Of a stretch of DNA of 64,000 bases, positions 13,451 through 25,318 are shown one piece after another. The position numbers and the translations under genes are program-made. Source of the DNA: Liolophura sinensis (lineage: Eukaryota; Mollusca; Polyplacophora; Chitonida; Chitonidae); assembly GCF_032854445.1 (NCBI RefSeq), contig NC_088302.1, positions 51,616,046-51,680,045 of the forward strand. The letters are read 5' to 3'. The notes under the pieces were generated by a model. It was not told where the DNA came from. It saw nothing but the letters and a program-made list of their open reading frames with translations, and did no database searches. Each line of letters opens with the position of its first letter. Position 1 is the stretch's first letter.

Positions 13451-14073
13451 AAATTCAGAAAATTTTAATCACGTGACATATCCAATCAGCTGGGATCGAA
13501 CTCTTACATGACTGACTGATGTGAGCGATAAAAGCTCGGCGCGATCTGCATAATGTCAATTTCTCAACGTCAATGATCTTTGCCGCAATACACGGCATCA
13601 CTGCTTTAGCAGCTACATTTTTGATGGGTTTTTTTTGTCATAACCTAAAAACTATACCAAGTACAAAAATAATTCTTACAGATTTGTAATCCGGACGTCA
13701 AGGAGTACTAAACAGTGTGCTTATTTAAAGCCAATTTCATTGGTCAGTTACAGCACAACTTGCATAACAAACAAAAGGCTTTTGTACAAGATAGGTGTGG
13801 CGATCCACCTAAAACTTGCAAGTGAAATTTCATCCAAAGATCATTAACCTATTTAGGGAAAAAGACAGTTTAAGCTTATTAACAAAATTCGAAATGGCTA
13901 CTAAATCACGTGACTGGCCAAACAGCACAAAACGCCAAAAGCTGCTTCATATGTTGGGTATTATAACGCTCAGTGTTTTTTTTTCTACCTTTATCGGTTT
14001 TGGAGATATTGCAATTTTACAAGCTGACTATGAATAAAAATAACAAGTTTTTAAATGTATTTTCATGGCAAAA

Positions 14074-14117
14074 CAATACGGCGTAAAACACCAATCAAAA
14101 AAAAAAAAAAAAAAAAA
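14074..14117 (+). mobile_element. SINE tail remnant (family 1)
   Basis: Only 'tacggcgtaaaacaccaatc' followed by an A-run of about 21 remains. It marks the 3' end of a lost SINE copy. Confidence 0.7.
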
Positions 14118-14699
14118 TGGCAAAACTATCAGTCGTAGCTCCAAAATGAAGATCTGTGGTTTATCTATCTACTGACCAACTTTCAGCTTCATAGCTATTA
14201 CGGTGTTCGAAAAATGACACTGAAATGAACCATGGCTACAATTTAAAGAAAAACTATACATTGTAGGAAAAAATTTAAACCACGTGTATTAGCACGCCAA
14301 ACCACATCTAATTGCTATCTTGTTTTTTCAAAATTCCTCCACAGGTCATCACGTGACTAAAACGACCAATGGCGAGCACCCACATTTCTCGACTGATTTG
14401 CATAAAATTTTCAATCTTGATATCCCCAGTAGTCTTATACACGCATGTCAGTTTTGAATGCAATCCCATCAGTGGTTTTGGAGAAGAATTTTTTTTTAGA
14501 TTTCCATACTGTTCCAATATGGCCGAAAACTGGGCTATGGGTGGGTAAAGTTTTGTACTACAGCAGGTAGTCCAAGCGATTTGGTAATGAGCATGTGTAG
14601 ACAGTAAACAGTTTTGACACGCAATTTTCTCTAAAATAAAAGCAGTTGTCAGAGCAGAAGAAAAATAATCTGAGCGAGAACAGAAGCCAAATAAATTGC

Positions 14700-14965
14700 C
14701 TAACAAGATCCCATCGTTAGGTCTTCGTATGCAAGATATACCTCCTGTGTCTTTCCCGGAGTCTCTTCCCTGGCTTCTTCCACAACCTAAATTAATATTT
14801 GACCTACGTAGGCATAAAAAATCAAACAGAAATCCTGTTATAATTCAGCAAAGTCTTCCTGAAATTAAGGCTAAATATTCGGATTATAAATTCACTTATA
14901 CTGATGAGTCGAGAGATGGGGACAGGGTTGAGGCTTCCATCCTCATGTTCATTCTTTCCTGCTGA
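14700..14965 (+). mobile_element. LINE fragment: region entering RNase H domain
   Basis: An open frame of 89 codons encodes features of the segment between reverse transcriptase and RNase H of non-LTR elements: a 'FPESLPWLLPQP' stretch, then a spacer, then 'YSDYKFTYTDESRDGDRVEA', where YTDxS is the first catalytic Asp motif of RNase H. It stops at TGA just after this motif. It abuts the left end of segmental unit A. It may belong to the same broad element type as 3414-4805, which retains the later part of RNase H. Confidence 0.7.
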
Positions 14966-15347
14966 GTCTCCCGCCAAGCTGCTACCATTTCACATTAAAT
15001 CTTATCGTTCGTGCGAGATTTTCAAGGGATTCGCTTATACATGAATAACTTGTGTAAGTTGTCTGTGTTTCTCCCCATGGCTATTTGAACGAGTACAAAC
15101 AATGTGGTCAGAATCTGGTCTAGACCTGATCAGCTTTCACTACGTATATATCCTAAGTGTGTTGAGTGACAGGTTACTTTCCTGCCAAATATGTGCTGAC
15201 TTGCTGTCACAACATGCCTAGCCTACCAAGCGCGTATGACCGGGTGCTGGTTCACTGGGACTGTTAGGCCCCTGATCAACCAGGACTTTGGCTCTCACTT
15301 AATCGGCTGCGATAACCAGGAACATTGAGAGGGGTGTTGGTTTAGAC

Positions 15348-15612
15348 TGAATGCATGAATGAATGCTTAGGGTTATGCGTCGTACTTGGTAATTTGTAAC
15401 TCATAAAGGGTCGTCAGGTGCGTGCACATTTACAGTGTCTTCTTGTGGCAGGGCGAGTCCATGCCGCCAAAGTGCTGCCCCACTGAAGTATCATGCCGAA
15501 GACACCAGACATGACATCTCACCAGTCACATTATACTGACACCGGGCTAACCGTCCTGTTTCCTTGCTGTAACCACTTGATTTACCCTGTGCACTGTGTA
15601 TGCAAATACACC
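15348..15612 (-). mobile_element. SINE-like repeat (family 2), in unit A
   Basis: Begins at a GAATG-type tail, then a 'cttagggttatgcgtcgtac' block, a 'gggcgagtccatgccg' block and 'attatactgacaccgggc'. The order matches the SINE at 45075-45432, which still has its tRNA-like head, so this is read as a minus-oriented copy without a recognisable head. The same insertion occurs in B and C, so it predates the duplications. Only two GAATG-type tail repeats remain here, against about six in B and eight in C. Confidence 0.7.
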
Positions 15613-15865
15613 TAGACACCTGACTGGCACCATTAAATTCATGAATACGGCAATAAACACCAATAAATTCAATTTGTTTGTCGATGTTTCCCTTTCTTGT
15701 TATCATTCAATCGAATGAGATAAGAAATCGTTACATACCATTCACAGGCAATTCATTTGTAAATTATTACAGAGAAAGACCTTCCCTACATCCATTTCGG
15801 TAGAGCTGAGACCTATAATAAATTTGACCGACTCAGCAAAAGTCATCTGTTAGGTTTAGACAAAT

Positions 15866-15872
15866 TTTATTT
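15866..15872 (-). promoter_or_regulatory. Poly(A) signal of gene A
   Basis: AATAAA on the minus strand about 145 bases after the stop codon at 16015. The equivalent signal is kept in B (28347) and C (41489), which supports a real 3' end for the gene. Confidence 0.75.
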
Positions 15873-16014
15873 CAGATTGTATACACAACAGTTTCAGGAA
15901 CAAAGGTAGAGAAGATTATTGTTTTGTATAAACACGCATGCGCATGCCAAGAGGTATATAAAAAGGGACATTAAATCTGTGTTTAACGTAGGATTTAAGC
16001 CGTTAGTCAGCCAA

Positions 16015-17846
16015 TCAGGTCGATTCCTCAAGCTCCTCAGCTGAAACAGAAAGCAAAATAAAACAGAAATTCAAAATTGTTCAGTATATGAGAAATATAT
16101 TAAAACAGACAAGTCTCAACCCACTCAACATAAATACAAATTGAAGATGTATAATAGCGGATGTTGAGAAATGTATCTAATTATAAGCCAAAGAATCTTT
16201 GTAAACGACGGCCGTTCACCATATCAACTTCACACCTCCGGGTGTAATGCCAAGGACACGGGGAGATGTACCGTCCGGTAGTCAAAACTTGCTTATAGGA
16301 GGCAATGGGTGAGGTCAGAAAACGGGCTCTGCCCTATAGTTACACCATATTCGGAGTTGAAATCTCACAAACCTATACAACGGTACACATACTGTACAGA
16401 AAAAAATCGCGTCAGTTATCAGGAATTGTAATTACGTGTCAATTAGAATCTTAAATATCGCATTTTGTATGTAATAAGAAGCACTCACCGAAAACAAAGG
16501 CTGTAGATAAAAGGAACTCATCCTTTGACAGCGTTTCATCATCTGTACAGCAAGAACAAAACACCTCGTTATTCTGTGTAAAATGTTCACCAAACAGAAC
16601 TATGAATTGCCGTTCTATTTTGTGTTTACATGGAAGCAAAAAAGTGACAGACACAGTCATGTCATCGTTATCCGGATCAAGGCTTCGAGGAATTGATTTA
16701 CGAACTTACATGTATATACACAGCGTGGAACGAATCACATAAAAAGAAGCCTTACGGTTGGTATCTGAGCTGTTAAAGGCCATGTAGAGATCATCTTCGA
16801 TTTCCAGATGGCCCAAGGCGTCGGCTATCTCATAAACGGTGAGGAAGTCGTTTTTATCCATGTCGTAGAACCCAAAGTCTGTCGGCAGAGGTGTCACGTG
16901 TGTTCCGTTTTCCAGCTGTAAATACACAATGTAGGGTAAGGGGGCACTTTTCCAGACTGATCGGTAACAGGTTGAGTATCATTATATTCACGGTCGACTA
17001 ATTGAACTAGGCCAACGGCCTTCAGAGTCAAGATTTTGCGCCTGGCCACCGACCCACAACTTACACAGTGAAGATGGTGGACCTGACATTCATCTTACAA
17101 AATGAAGATGGCCCGTAAACTTACAAAGTAAAGATGTTGGGTCTGGCCCCTGACCCATTTCACACTTCTGCCTAATCCTGATTCTTAAGCTACAAAGACA
17201 AGATGTTGGGTCTGGCCCTTGACCCATCTTGCACTTCTTCCTAATTCTGATTCTAAAGCTACAAAGACAAGATGTTGGGTCTGGACCCTGACCCATCTCG
17301 CACTTCTGCCTAATAATGAGTCTTAAGCTACGAAGTCAAGATGATGAGTCTGGTTTCTGACTCATGTCGCACTTCTTCCTAATTCTGGGACTGATTCTAA
17401 AAAGCCAATTTTGGCTTAAGTCAAAATTTGAGAAATGATTTTAGAGCTTATTTGTGAGCCCTGTAAATTAAAATTTCGACCATCTCATCAATCTTAAGAC
17501 AAATGTGTCAAAATTTCAACTTCCATAACCGAAACTAAGCATTGTGACAACGTTTTAAATTTGGATTCAAGTTACAAAGTAAAGATGTTCTGCCTGGTCT
17601 CTGACTCACCTCGCGCTTCTTCCTTCCACAGACTGCTCTACACCCGAACCTGCAGACATGCCTCCAAATACCACCACTGAACACAAGTGGACATGCCCGA
17701 GGACAGGCCCACTTACAGACGGGCCTCCATACTCTGCGGACGAAACGACCGAACCGCCGCAGGGTCCGTCTTAAACGCCAGCCGTCCACATCAGCTGCCA
17801 AGAGCATGCAAATTAGCAGAACAGCCACAACGGATTGAGACCTCAT
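16015..17846 (-). CDS. Gene A: secreted cationic Cys-rich peptide / EF-hand precursor
   Basis: Four coding exons: 17610-17846, 16756-16915, 16489-16542, 16015-16040 (GT-AG; intron phases 0, 1, 1), giving 158 aa. Residues 1-22 are a signal peptide (core VVAVLLICMLLAADVDG). Residues 23-78 are a basic segment without acidic residues: a Trp/Arg-rich lead, then six cysteines as C-x3-C-x3-C-x12-C-x3-C-x3-C, ending in the furin-type site RKKR just before the first intron. Exon 2 carries EF loop 1 (DMDKNDFLTVYE). EF loop 2 (DTN-H-DETLSKDE) is split by the second intron. The tail ends AEELEEST. A splice acceptor directly precedes the ATG, so the 5' UTR lies on an upstream exon. Role inferred: secreted, Ca-binding precursor releasing a cationic disulfide peptide. 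The family is not recognised by name. Exon structure is repeated in B and C, so I am confident that it is a gene, much less so of its function. Confidence 0.9.
17110..17385 (-). repeat. 69 bp tandem array in first coding intron of gene A, derived from its donor junction
   Basis: Four units starting near 17115, 17189, 17258 and 17327 (plus-strand motif 'caagatgttgggtctgg' and variants). On the minus strand each unit aligns with the end of coding exon 1 and the start of its intron ('aggaagaagcgcgag' then 'gtgagtcagagacc'). At the position matching the GT donor every unit reads AT. The genuine junction at 17604-17610 keeps GTGAGT. The same array exists in B (29590-29870) and in shorter form in C. 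Confidence 0.85.
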
Positions 17847-18021
17847 CTGTGAAAACGAAATACAAGATTGTTAATTAAATGAGATTAAGTGAATTAAATT
17901 TAAAGAATGGGGTATTAAATCTTTGAAAGAAAACAAGTTATTTATTGAAGAAACAGCACTTTTTATTTGGACATGATCTGTAATTCCGGTAGATGTACAA
18001 TATCTGGTATTTGGTACTCAC

Positions 18022-18112
18022 CTTGAGTAGGGTACGGGTTCTGTCTTCCGCGCTCTCTCTCCACCCACAGGTTCAGAATGAATCAACTTCGACAGACGCA
18101 CAGCTTTTATTT
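18022..18112 (-). promoter_or_regulatory. Core promoter and non-coding exon 1 of gene A
   Basis: TATA-like AAATAAAAG at 18104-18112, then an initiator-like TCATTC with its A at about 18080, then a leader of about 58 bases ending CAAG before GTGAGT (donor at 18016-18021). The acceptor is the 'ttttcacag' directly before the ATG. TATA-like box, leader and donor recur in B and C, including the more diverged C, which argues for function. Confidence 0.6.
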
Positions 18113-20009
18113 CCTCCAAATTCCACCCAAGAAGTCGCTTTGTGTGTCTTATGGGCAGCGTATCCTGGTTCTTCATTTTACAACAAAGAAAACCCTATGG
18201 CACTATTTCTTTGAAGTTGTAATAAGAAATATAAAAGGTAAATGTCTCTTTTGTTGTTTCTTGCATGACATAGGCTTAAAATGTCCCACCCGTGACCGTG
18301 CCTTGGTTTACAGAAAACAGAACTGTGTTTACAGACGCCGTGGCTGGACTAGTGAGAGCAACACACAAAAAAGGACTTTTTGTGTAGCCAGTTGTGGTGG
18401 TGACGAGCTGTCAGAGCTGTGAGTACAGAAGAGCTAAAATGCTATGTTGACATCACAGTAATAATAAACAATATAACATTGAAAACGACGCAAAGGGGCA
18501 AGGTCTCGGGCATGCTTAGTCGAACAGCGGAAGTTTAGGATACAATACAAAAAACAGACTGTAAATTCAAAGCCGTGACGATGGTGTGATACTTGACAAA
18601 GGGTCACGTGCAACCGGTGACATCCGGCCTGTTGTTAAAAAAATGCAGTTGTTAGTTGCAATATATTAGACGTCACAGGTCTATAGAATTACTTAAAATG
18701 CTGTGTCGTCCTCAACAGGGACCCAGCGGAATAAGTGTTATCATAGCCGATGACAGGAGAATCGTGACGGTGACAGAGATACTGTATAATTATGACTCTT
18801 CGAAGCTGTTTCAATCTTTCCCCACGGATTTATTTGTTCCACTCTGATTATTTAAACAAAATATTAAACAAAATTCCAGGTGTGCACATTTTGGGATAGA
18901 ACAATTCATGATGATTAAAATCAATGAATCAGTCAATAAATTTGTTTTCGATCTCGGGTTATTTTTACTAATCATGTAATCCATATATTCTCTGAACTTA
19001 TTTATGCTTGTCTGCTCACCAGATTTAGCCTGTGCCGCTGTTCACAGTCTGTCTGTTTGCTTGTATTCTCCAACATATCTACATTCCCTAATCAAATTAG
19101 GTTTTCTGAGTTTAGTTAAAATTAAAGTTCAAAGTTCAAAAGCGACCCGCTTTATAAATTTTAGGACCTTTATCACCAATTTGAAACCATAACAGGTACA
19201 CAGACGAGGCTGATATTTTGTGGAAGGCTATTATTTATGACATAAAGCTTGAACTGTTTGAGTTTCTGTCAAAATTCCACAGCAAATTTTCTTACATGGC
19301 ACTTCAACAAACGTAAAACTAAAATGCAATAAATAAGGAGATCCTGCACGTAGAAAAGGCATTGTCTAAGTTCAAAGGTTTGGACTTAATTTTGTACTTT
19401 GAATTGCTACTTGGTTCTTTGAAATGCTTTCCCTGGTCAGATCAAACAGCGACATTGGGATCTCTTTACAAGTTTCATGTAGATGTATATTTTACGTTAG
19501 GATGTTTTCTGATATTTATCTATTGATTTTATTGTTGCTTAAGGCTTTACACTTACGCTATAGCGGTTATTCTTAAGGGCGGTGTCAACTAACAAGCGCT
19601 GCCATGTCGTTCCAGTATTTCAAATCTTGGTGTGTGTATATATATATATATGAACCTATATCAGCTGTTAAAAATGCTACACTTAAATGAAACGTCCGTT
19701 GGATAGGTTACAAACTTTATGCGTACATCCATGGTATGATTACGCATATTCCTGAAATACGATATTTACAGAAACTTACACATGGAATTTTTAGATCTCC
19801 AACTATCAAACTTTGGTGAGCCTATGTGAGAAAAAGTGGTAGACAAGCTCGTGTGGCAGTTTGCGCAATTCCCAGGTCACTTACCAAAGGCCAGTGGTTT
19901 TACCCCCAAGTACTTCAATTCCCTCCACTGATAATACTGACCTCTACCGTATAAGTGAAAAATTCTTCAGCATGGTAAAAAAACAACAAAGGAATGTTTA
20001 CATGGTATA

Positions 20010-20079
<70 letters not shown>

Positions 20080-21150
20080 TTACTATTTTGACATGGATTT
20101 TGGCAAGCATCTCACCTATGGATCATGAAACATTGTGTGGGCTTGACAGCATGGTTTGTATTGTATTCAACTGCACGCTACCTTTTTTCAGATGACACTA
20201 TAAATTGTAACTTGCGTCAGATATTATTTCTAATGCCCTAATATTCACCAGTGAAATAAATAACTAAATCTAATTCCCTGAATAGCTACAATTATGCGTA
20301 TTTAACATAGACTTAATAAAACCTATGTATGGAATACTTATATCTAATAATTATGACTATTCGACGTCTTATTACAGTCTCGAAGACTATTCATTAGAAA
20401 TAGTAAGTATGTATTCATGCTTTCCTATAAACCTTTAATCAAGTTTTCCACGTAGTTCTAATCTTTTCTTCAAAGTTTGAAATTATATATATATGGCCTT
20501 CAACAACATCGCTCTATTTACATATATTGCAGTAAATATGTGACGCGGAAATAATATCAAACGTTAGTCATCTATATTGTGAAGTATTCTGACGCCTCAG
20601 TAGCTTTGTGAGGGAAGTTCAAAGCAGTATGCACAGTAGCCAAAGGACTATTTATGTTTCGAGACATTTGCACACGTTTAGTGCATAAGGGTGTTATAAA
20701 CTGTCGGTGTTACAAACTGCGTTACAAACTATTGATTTATACGATTTATGGCCAAGATACACGATTACAGCTAAGGGATTAGAAAAACTGGATCAGCGAT
20801 GTCCTTGCCTTTGACGGTAAATCCAGACGTTCACCGGTTCGCTTGATATAGATGAACGCAAGTTGATTAAGCAAATATTCTCAGCACAAATGCTGTGCGT
20901 AAACTATTTTTTGAACCGGCATCCTTGAAATCAATGGAATATATATTTGTAACAGAATATTCATTTATCTGAAAATGTCATTTATCTGAAAATGTCATTT
21001 ACTTGATAGTGTGCTAGTTAGTATGAACTGTGTGTGAAGGACAATGTCGTGTGCAAAGACAGAAACGGGACAATTATCATAAGCAAAAAGCGTATACTTC
21101 ACCACAGCCCCATTGAAAAGTAAACAGTAACCAAACTTTCACTGAATAGA
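18113..21150. other. Unit A non-coding region, left part
   Basis: No convincing gene. Sequence is closely matched in B (30594-33530). Open stretches such as 18078-18422 change frame between A, B and C and are not conserved as protein. Contains the (AT)n tract described separately. Confidence 0.5.
20012..20077. repeat. (AT)n microsatellite, unit A only
   Basis: About 33 AT dinucleotides. In unit B the homologous site (about 32510-32580) lacks this tract and has unrelated AT-rich sequence, so the tract expanded or the site was rearranged after the A/B duplication. Confidence 0.9.
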
Positions 21151-21201
21151 ATCAGTTTTTATTCCTTAACGGAATGAGAGTCTTCAGTGCTCTGTATTTA
21201 G

Positions 21202-21408
21202 TTAACTTAGTGAAAGGACATTCACAAATAATCCTGGCTTGGCCTCTAGCAGCACTTCCTTCTTCTGTGGATTTATGTCTTTGTGGAAGGAATTAGAAGG
21301 TGATTTCGTGTTCAAATCCATTTCCCCGGATAGCCGACTAGGAGAACGTGTGACGGTTTCCCTGAAGCTGCCGTCTAAGTGAAATTGTCTTTCGCATGAC
21401 GTAAAACA
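21202..21408 (-). CDS. Possible terminal exon, unknown protein; broken in unit B
   Basis: A strong acceptor (run of T, then 'gtttgagcag') is followed by 68 codons beginning CFTSCERQFHLDGSF and rich in Ser, Lys and Glu, ending at TAA at 21202. An AATAAA lies about 45 bases further on. In unit B the matching exon (about 33540-33708) has an in-frame TAA, two amino-acid changes, and about 155 bp deleted that removes the stop and the poly(A) signal. No further exons were identified and no family is recognised. Chance ORF remains possible. Confidence 0.25.
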   Translation of the reverse strand, partial: CFTSCERQFHLDGSFRETVTRSPSRLSGEMDLNTKSPSNSFHKDINPQKKEVLLEAKPGLFVNVLSLS

Positions 21409-21424
21409 CTGCTCAAACAAAAAA

Positions 21425-24400
21425 AAATCAATTTAATAAAACATTCCCGTTGCCATGTGGTATAATATTTTCCCCACTAAATAAATGAAGGTGGTCATTA
21501 TGTAATAGGCGATGGACCCGATGCCGAAATAATACTGACAAGGAAACTCAGTGAATTATGCCCAAATTTACAAATCTGTGAATAGCTGATTACCATACAG
21601 AAGACTTTTAAAACTGGGGGTAATGATTCGTCAGAAGCAAACTATGTATGACAAATACATGTACATAAAAGCTGTTATTTGAAAAAAAAAATGGTGGTGA
21701 CGTTGTTTCTGGTCTTGTGAAGATTCTGATTTTGGAAAACAGGAAGCGAAATGTTATTTTGGAACAGTCCATATACTGGCAAGGTTTTTTAGTCTTCTTA
21801 TTTTTTTCTGTGAATAGAGCATAAATACTTAATCTATTAATCCACATATTATCTCAGATCTTCCCAACATTTGTACATCTGTCCCACCGCCAACATTCAA
21901 CCCTGTATCCTTGCTTGTTTTCGACATCGCCTCAGTTTTGACACTCAGCCATGCCTGCCCTCAGATTCTTCATGCGGTGCGTGGAAAATACTACTAACTC
22001 TAAAAATAATCTGTTAAATTTAACAGAAAGTCTGTTGTTTAGTGATGCTGGAATGTTTTCTGTTATTTAAGCACATTATTCTTTTAAATATATCACACCT
22101 ATTATATTACTTCAACATAAAGATTATAGTGGATTAACAACATGCAGGTTCAGTTATGTGACGTGTGTGGTTTATGCACATTGGAATCGTACCCCTTTCA
22201 TGGGTAGAGCAAAAACATCTAAAAAATATTGGGTGTTTTCCAAGAAACCAAGTCTCTTGCTACATCAGACACAAATCTTATCCTGCAGTGGCGCATCCGG
22301 AATGTACACCTGATTTACCTCTGGTAGCAAGTAGTTCAAAATGGGTAACCTTTCCACGAGGTATCATTTACCACCACCAAAACAATTCGTCTCACATGTA
22401 GCCTGCTGCTTGGTTCAGCCAATGGCACGGCGTCTTTACCGCTTTTGATATTTGGTAAATCCACAGGGGATTCCCCTGGAGAGTCCGCCCGTAGATAATA
22501 TATACATCTTCCGTCCTTTCTTTTATAACGATTAACAATGAACGGGACTACATGCAAACAAGTACACATTTTGACATGAAGATGGCTATCAACATAAAGT
22601 GTGTTACCTTGACACATTGCAGAGGCGATGTACAAAAAAGTATGAATATTGAATGGTCTTTGTGCATTCTTTCATACTATTAAAACCTTATTCGCCACCA
22701 TATTAGGCAACGGCTCAGGGTATTCTTGAGCAGACATTTGGGGCATCGTTACCTGGGCTTTAAAGAGTACAGCGACGATTAAAGCAATTTTTAAAGGATT
22801 AAAAGTAGGGTGCCTATAGGGACCCTTTTATATGACAGTTGTGCAGATGAGCGTCATTGACGAAATTATTTCACTATTTGAAAGGCTTTGTAGAGAAACT
22901 TTTGTGATCAACAGAAAATAAAGAATTTACAGTATAATACCTTCTTACTTCACGCTGTTTGTGAAAACGAAAGAGAACCTAGTTAAAAATTGTATAGTAG
23001 CCAAAGCTGTGTATTTAGCCAGACGCAGCTATAAATAAATAAATAAGAATCAATCATGTAGGGGCTTAATCTGTTTGATTAAGAAATAATGATTTTGATC
23101 CAGTCTTTTTTTATTCATTTTTGGTACAGTAAATGAACTGAAATGTTAGAACCTGGCGCTATGTAGGGTATACTTTGTTTTCCTGCCAGATCGTGCTGTC
23201 AAAGTTTCGTTTGTCTCTGTATGTAATACATGCATTTTGTAATGTGGTCATTTATGTCCTTCGGAATACAATGAATTTTCGGAGTTTTTGTGGAGCACAC
23301 GTAGGCCTATGGCACTTTGACACAGGGTTCTTTTCTTTTTTCGTTGGAAAAGTACCCTTGTGTGGGTAAAAATGTAGGCCAAATCAGTGTTACCATGTAT
23401 CAAAATCGATAATTAAGGTAAACTGTACGAAAATCACATGTGAATCCTTCCTGAAAGCACATGTGGCCGTCTGTCAACAACTTGTCAGGCTTTGTGCAAT
23501 ATGTAGCGGGATTTTAAGTCTGAAAGTTACATTTGTTACATATTTATTTATTTACTTAATAAAGGTGATTAAGGCTTTAAACTTAAGACTTTCTTTAGGA
23601 AATTACATGTGGTGCAAGGATTTTCTCTACTCTACATTGTCTAATACAGACAAATACATTTCAGTTTGACTGCAACCGGTTACCTTTTCTCACCCCTTTT
23701 CGACCTATGCATTGCTAAGACGGATATAGACTCGCTTCAGTGCATGTGTGGTGTTTTATGTCACACTCTTGTGAAATGAAAGGAAAAAAGGAGTAAAGCA
23801 GAAATGAAAATGGTCTTACGAACTGAGGTGTCAGCAGCCTTCAGTCACAGTTATTGTCAGTTTAACTTTTTGAGGTACAGAATTTCTTGCCTTGGGACCG
23901 ATTTCCTTGCCTAACCAAACCAGGTCCTTTAGTTTAAAAAGGCTTAGCAGTTGTGAATAATGTATGTATGTATGCTTGGGGCGTTACGTACTGTGTCTGC
24001 TTGTGACAGGGCGAGACTACCGGCACTGCCGAAAACACCATACATGACATCCCACCAACCAGCCCACTTTCCTAACTCTAACCTCTCAGTGCTGAGTGTC
24101 AAACGAGGCAGCAACAAGCAATGTTTTGAAAGTTTTGGGTACGGCCTGACCCGAGCAGTTGTGAATTAGAATATTGCATATATTTATCTACATCAGATGG
24201 TATCATACATAATATATATTTCAAAAAAAAAAACTGAAATTCCAGTAATAGCAGATACCGGATTAAAATTATATTTTCTTTGGAAACAAAGATTTTAATA
24301 TCTTTTTAAATTAATCTTTCTGTTAACTGGTAGTTACATAGCTCCAAAGGGGTTCTATATATACAGAAAACTGAAGAGCATGCGTTGTGATTAAAAAATC

Positions 24401-25220
24401 ACGAGCCAGGTCCACACAGACTGCTTACTCCATGTCATCTATGCGCCAGATTAGTTCAGTAATTGGTATTTTCATTAATATACACTTAAATACCCGGAAG
24501 GCTGCCAAATGTAAACTTCTCTTTTCCACCGATGAAATATCAGTATAGTTCCTTAACTTGAAACAAAACTTTTGTCAATAAAACATAATGCTATTTCTGG
24601 TACCATTTCTAGTTTTCCTGTATTTCCCTCAGAAACATTTGCACCATGTTATCAAACAGTGTTGAAGTGAAGTCATTAATTATGAAACCGTTAAATCATT
24701 TACCTGTCTGCTTCGGTTTTTAGGCATAATTAATTTTCCGGCATATGTTGTTCCTGATATGAAAATATCGCCAAAGTCATTGTAGTTACTTTTAAGTTGC
24801 ATCTTACAACTACTGTATTTCTTGAAAATTGTTAGCCTTAATAAAAACTATGTCACTGTTACAAAACAGCCAGTTCCTTTTTCTGCAACTTGCTATTTAA
24901 CTGGTATAACAGTAATTTGTTACAATGTAGCTTGTCTGATGAAATAGAAAACATCATTAATTAATATACTGAGGAACCTAGGGTCAGTCTGGTCAGAATA
25001 TTTTTGCCAGACTTCACAGCTGACCTATCGAGCTTAAGTCGTGCGACTCTGTGAGAGAAGTATGACGCCGAGAGTAGTTCCCCCTGATTGGCATTCTATT
25101 TGCTTTTATTTTTTTTAATCAGTAGAAATATATGTAGTACACCATTCCTTGAAACTATAAAGAGCAGCAAAAGTTGACATATTTACAAATGAAACTGAAT
25201 TCAAGTTTTCATTTAACTGG
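21425..25220. other. Unit A non-coding region, right part
   Basis: Closely matched in unit B (33710-37460), absent from unit C. No exon set recognised; a 99-codon open frame at 22336-22635 (minus) is preserved in B but so is all surrounding sequence. Confidence 0.45.
23955..24168 (-). mobile_element. Partial SINE-like repeat (family 2-related), unit A
   Basis: GTAT-type tail, then a 'gcttggggcgttacgtac' block, 'gacagggcgagactaccggc', and 'acaccatacatgacatccca', in the order seen at 15348. The same insertion is in unit B at 36135-36345. Confidence 0.6.
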
Positions 25221-25224
25221 CCGA

Positions 25225-25318
25225 CAATTGCTGTCGCTGTGAGTTCAAGTCCAGCTCATGCTCGCTTCCTCTCCGGCCGTACGTGGGAGTACGGCGTAAA
25301 AACACCAATCAAAAAATA
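25225..25318 (+). mobile_element. Internally deleted SINE (family 1), unit A
   Basis: Contains the box-B part of the head ('gtgagttcaagtccagctca'), 'ctctccggccgtacgtggga', then jumps directly to 'gtacggcgtaaaaacaccaa'. The same deleted copy occurs in unit B (37462-37558), so it predates the duplication. Confidence 0.85.

Noticed and set aside
14308-14706. 132-codon minus-strand frame
   Set aside because: It runs through degenerate repeat sequence and into the edge of the LINE fragment, without a recognisable domain or splice sites.
17687-17878. Plus-strand frames opposite coding exon 1 (also 30127-30361 and 43203-43385)
   Set aside because: Antisense shadows of the peptide exon, whose Arg codons leave the opposite strand open.
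18078-18422. 114-codon plus-strand frame upstream of gene A, with counterparts in B and C
   Set aside because: It overlaps the promoter and leader of gene A on the other strand, and frame and length change between A, B and C through indels.
22336-22635. 99-codon minus-strand frame, unchanged in protein sequence in unit B (34634-34933)
   Set aside because: The surrounding non-coding DNA is equally unchanged in B, so conservation is uninformative. The first codon is not ATG, splice sites are poor and no domain is visible.
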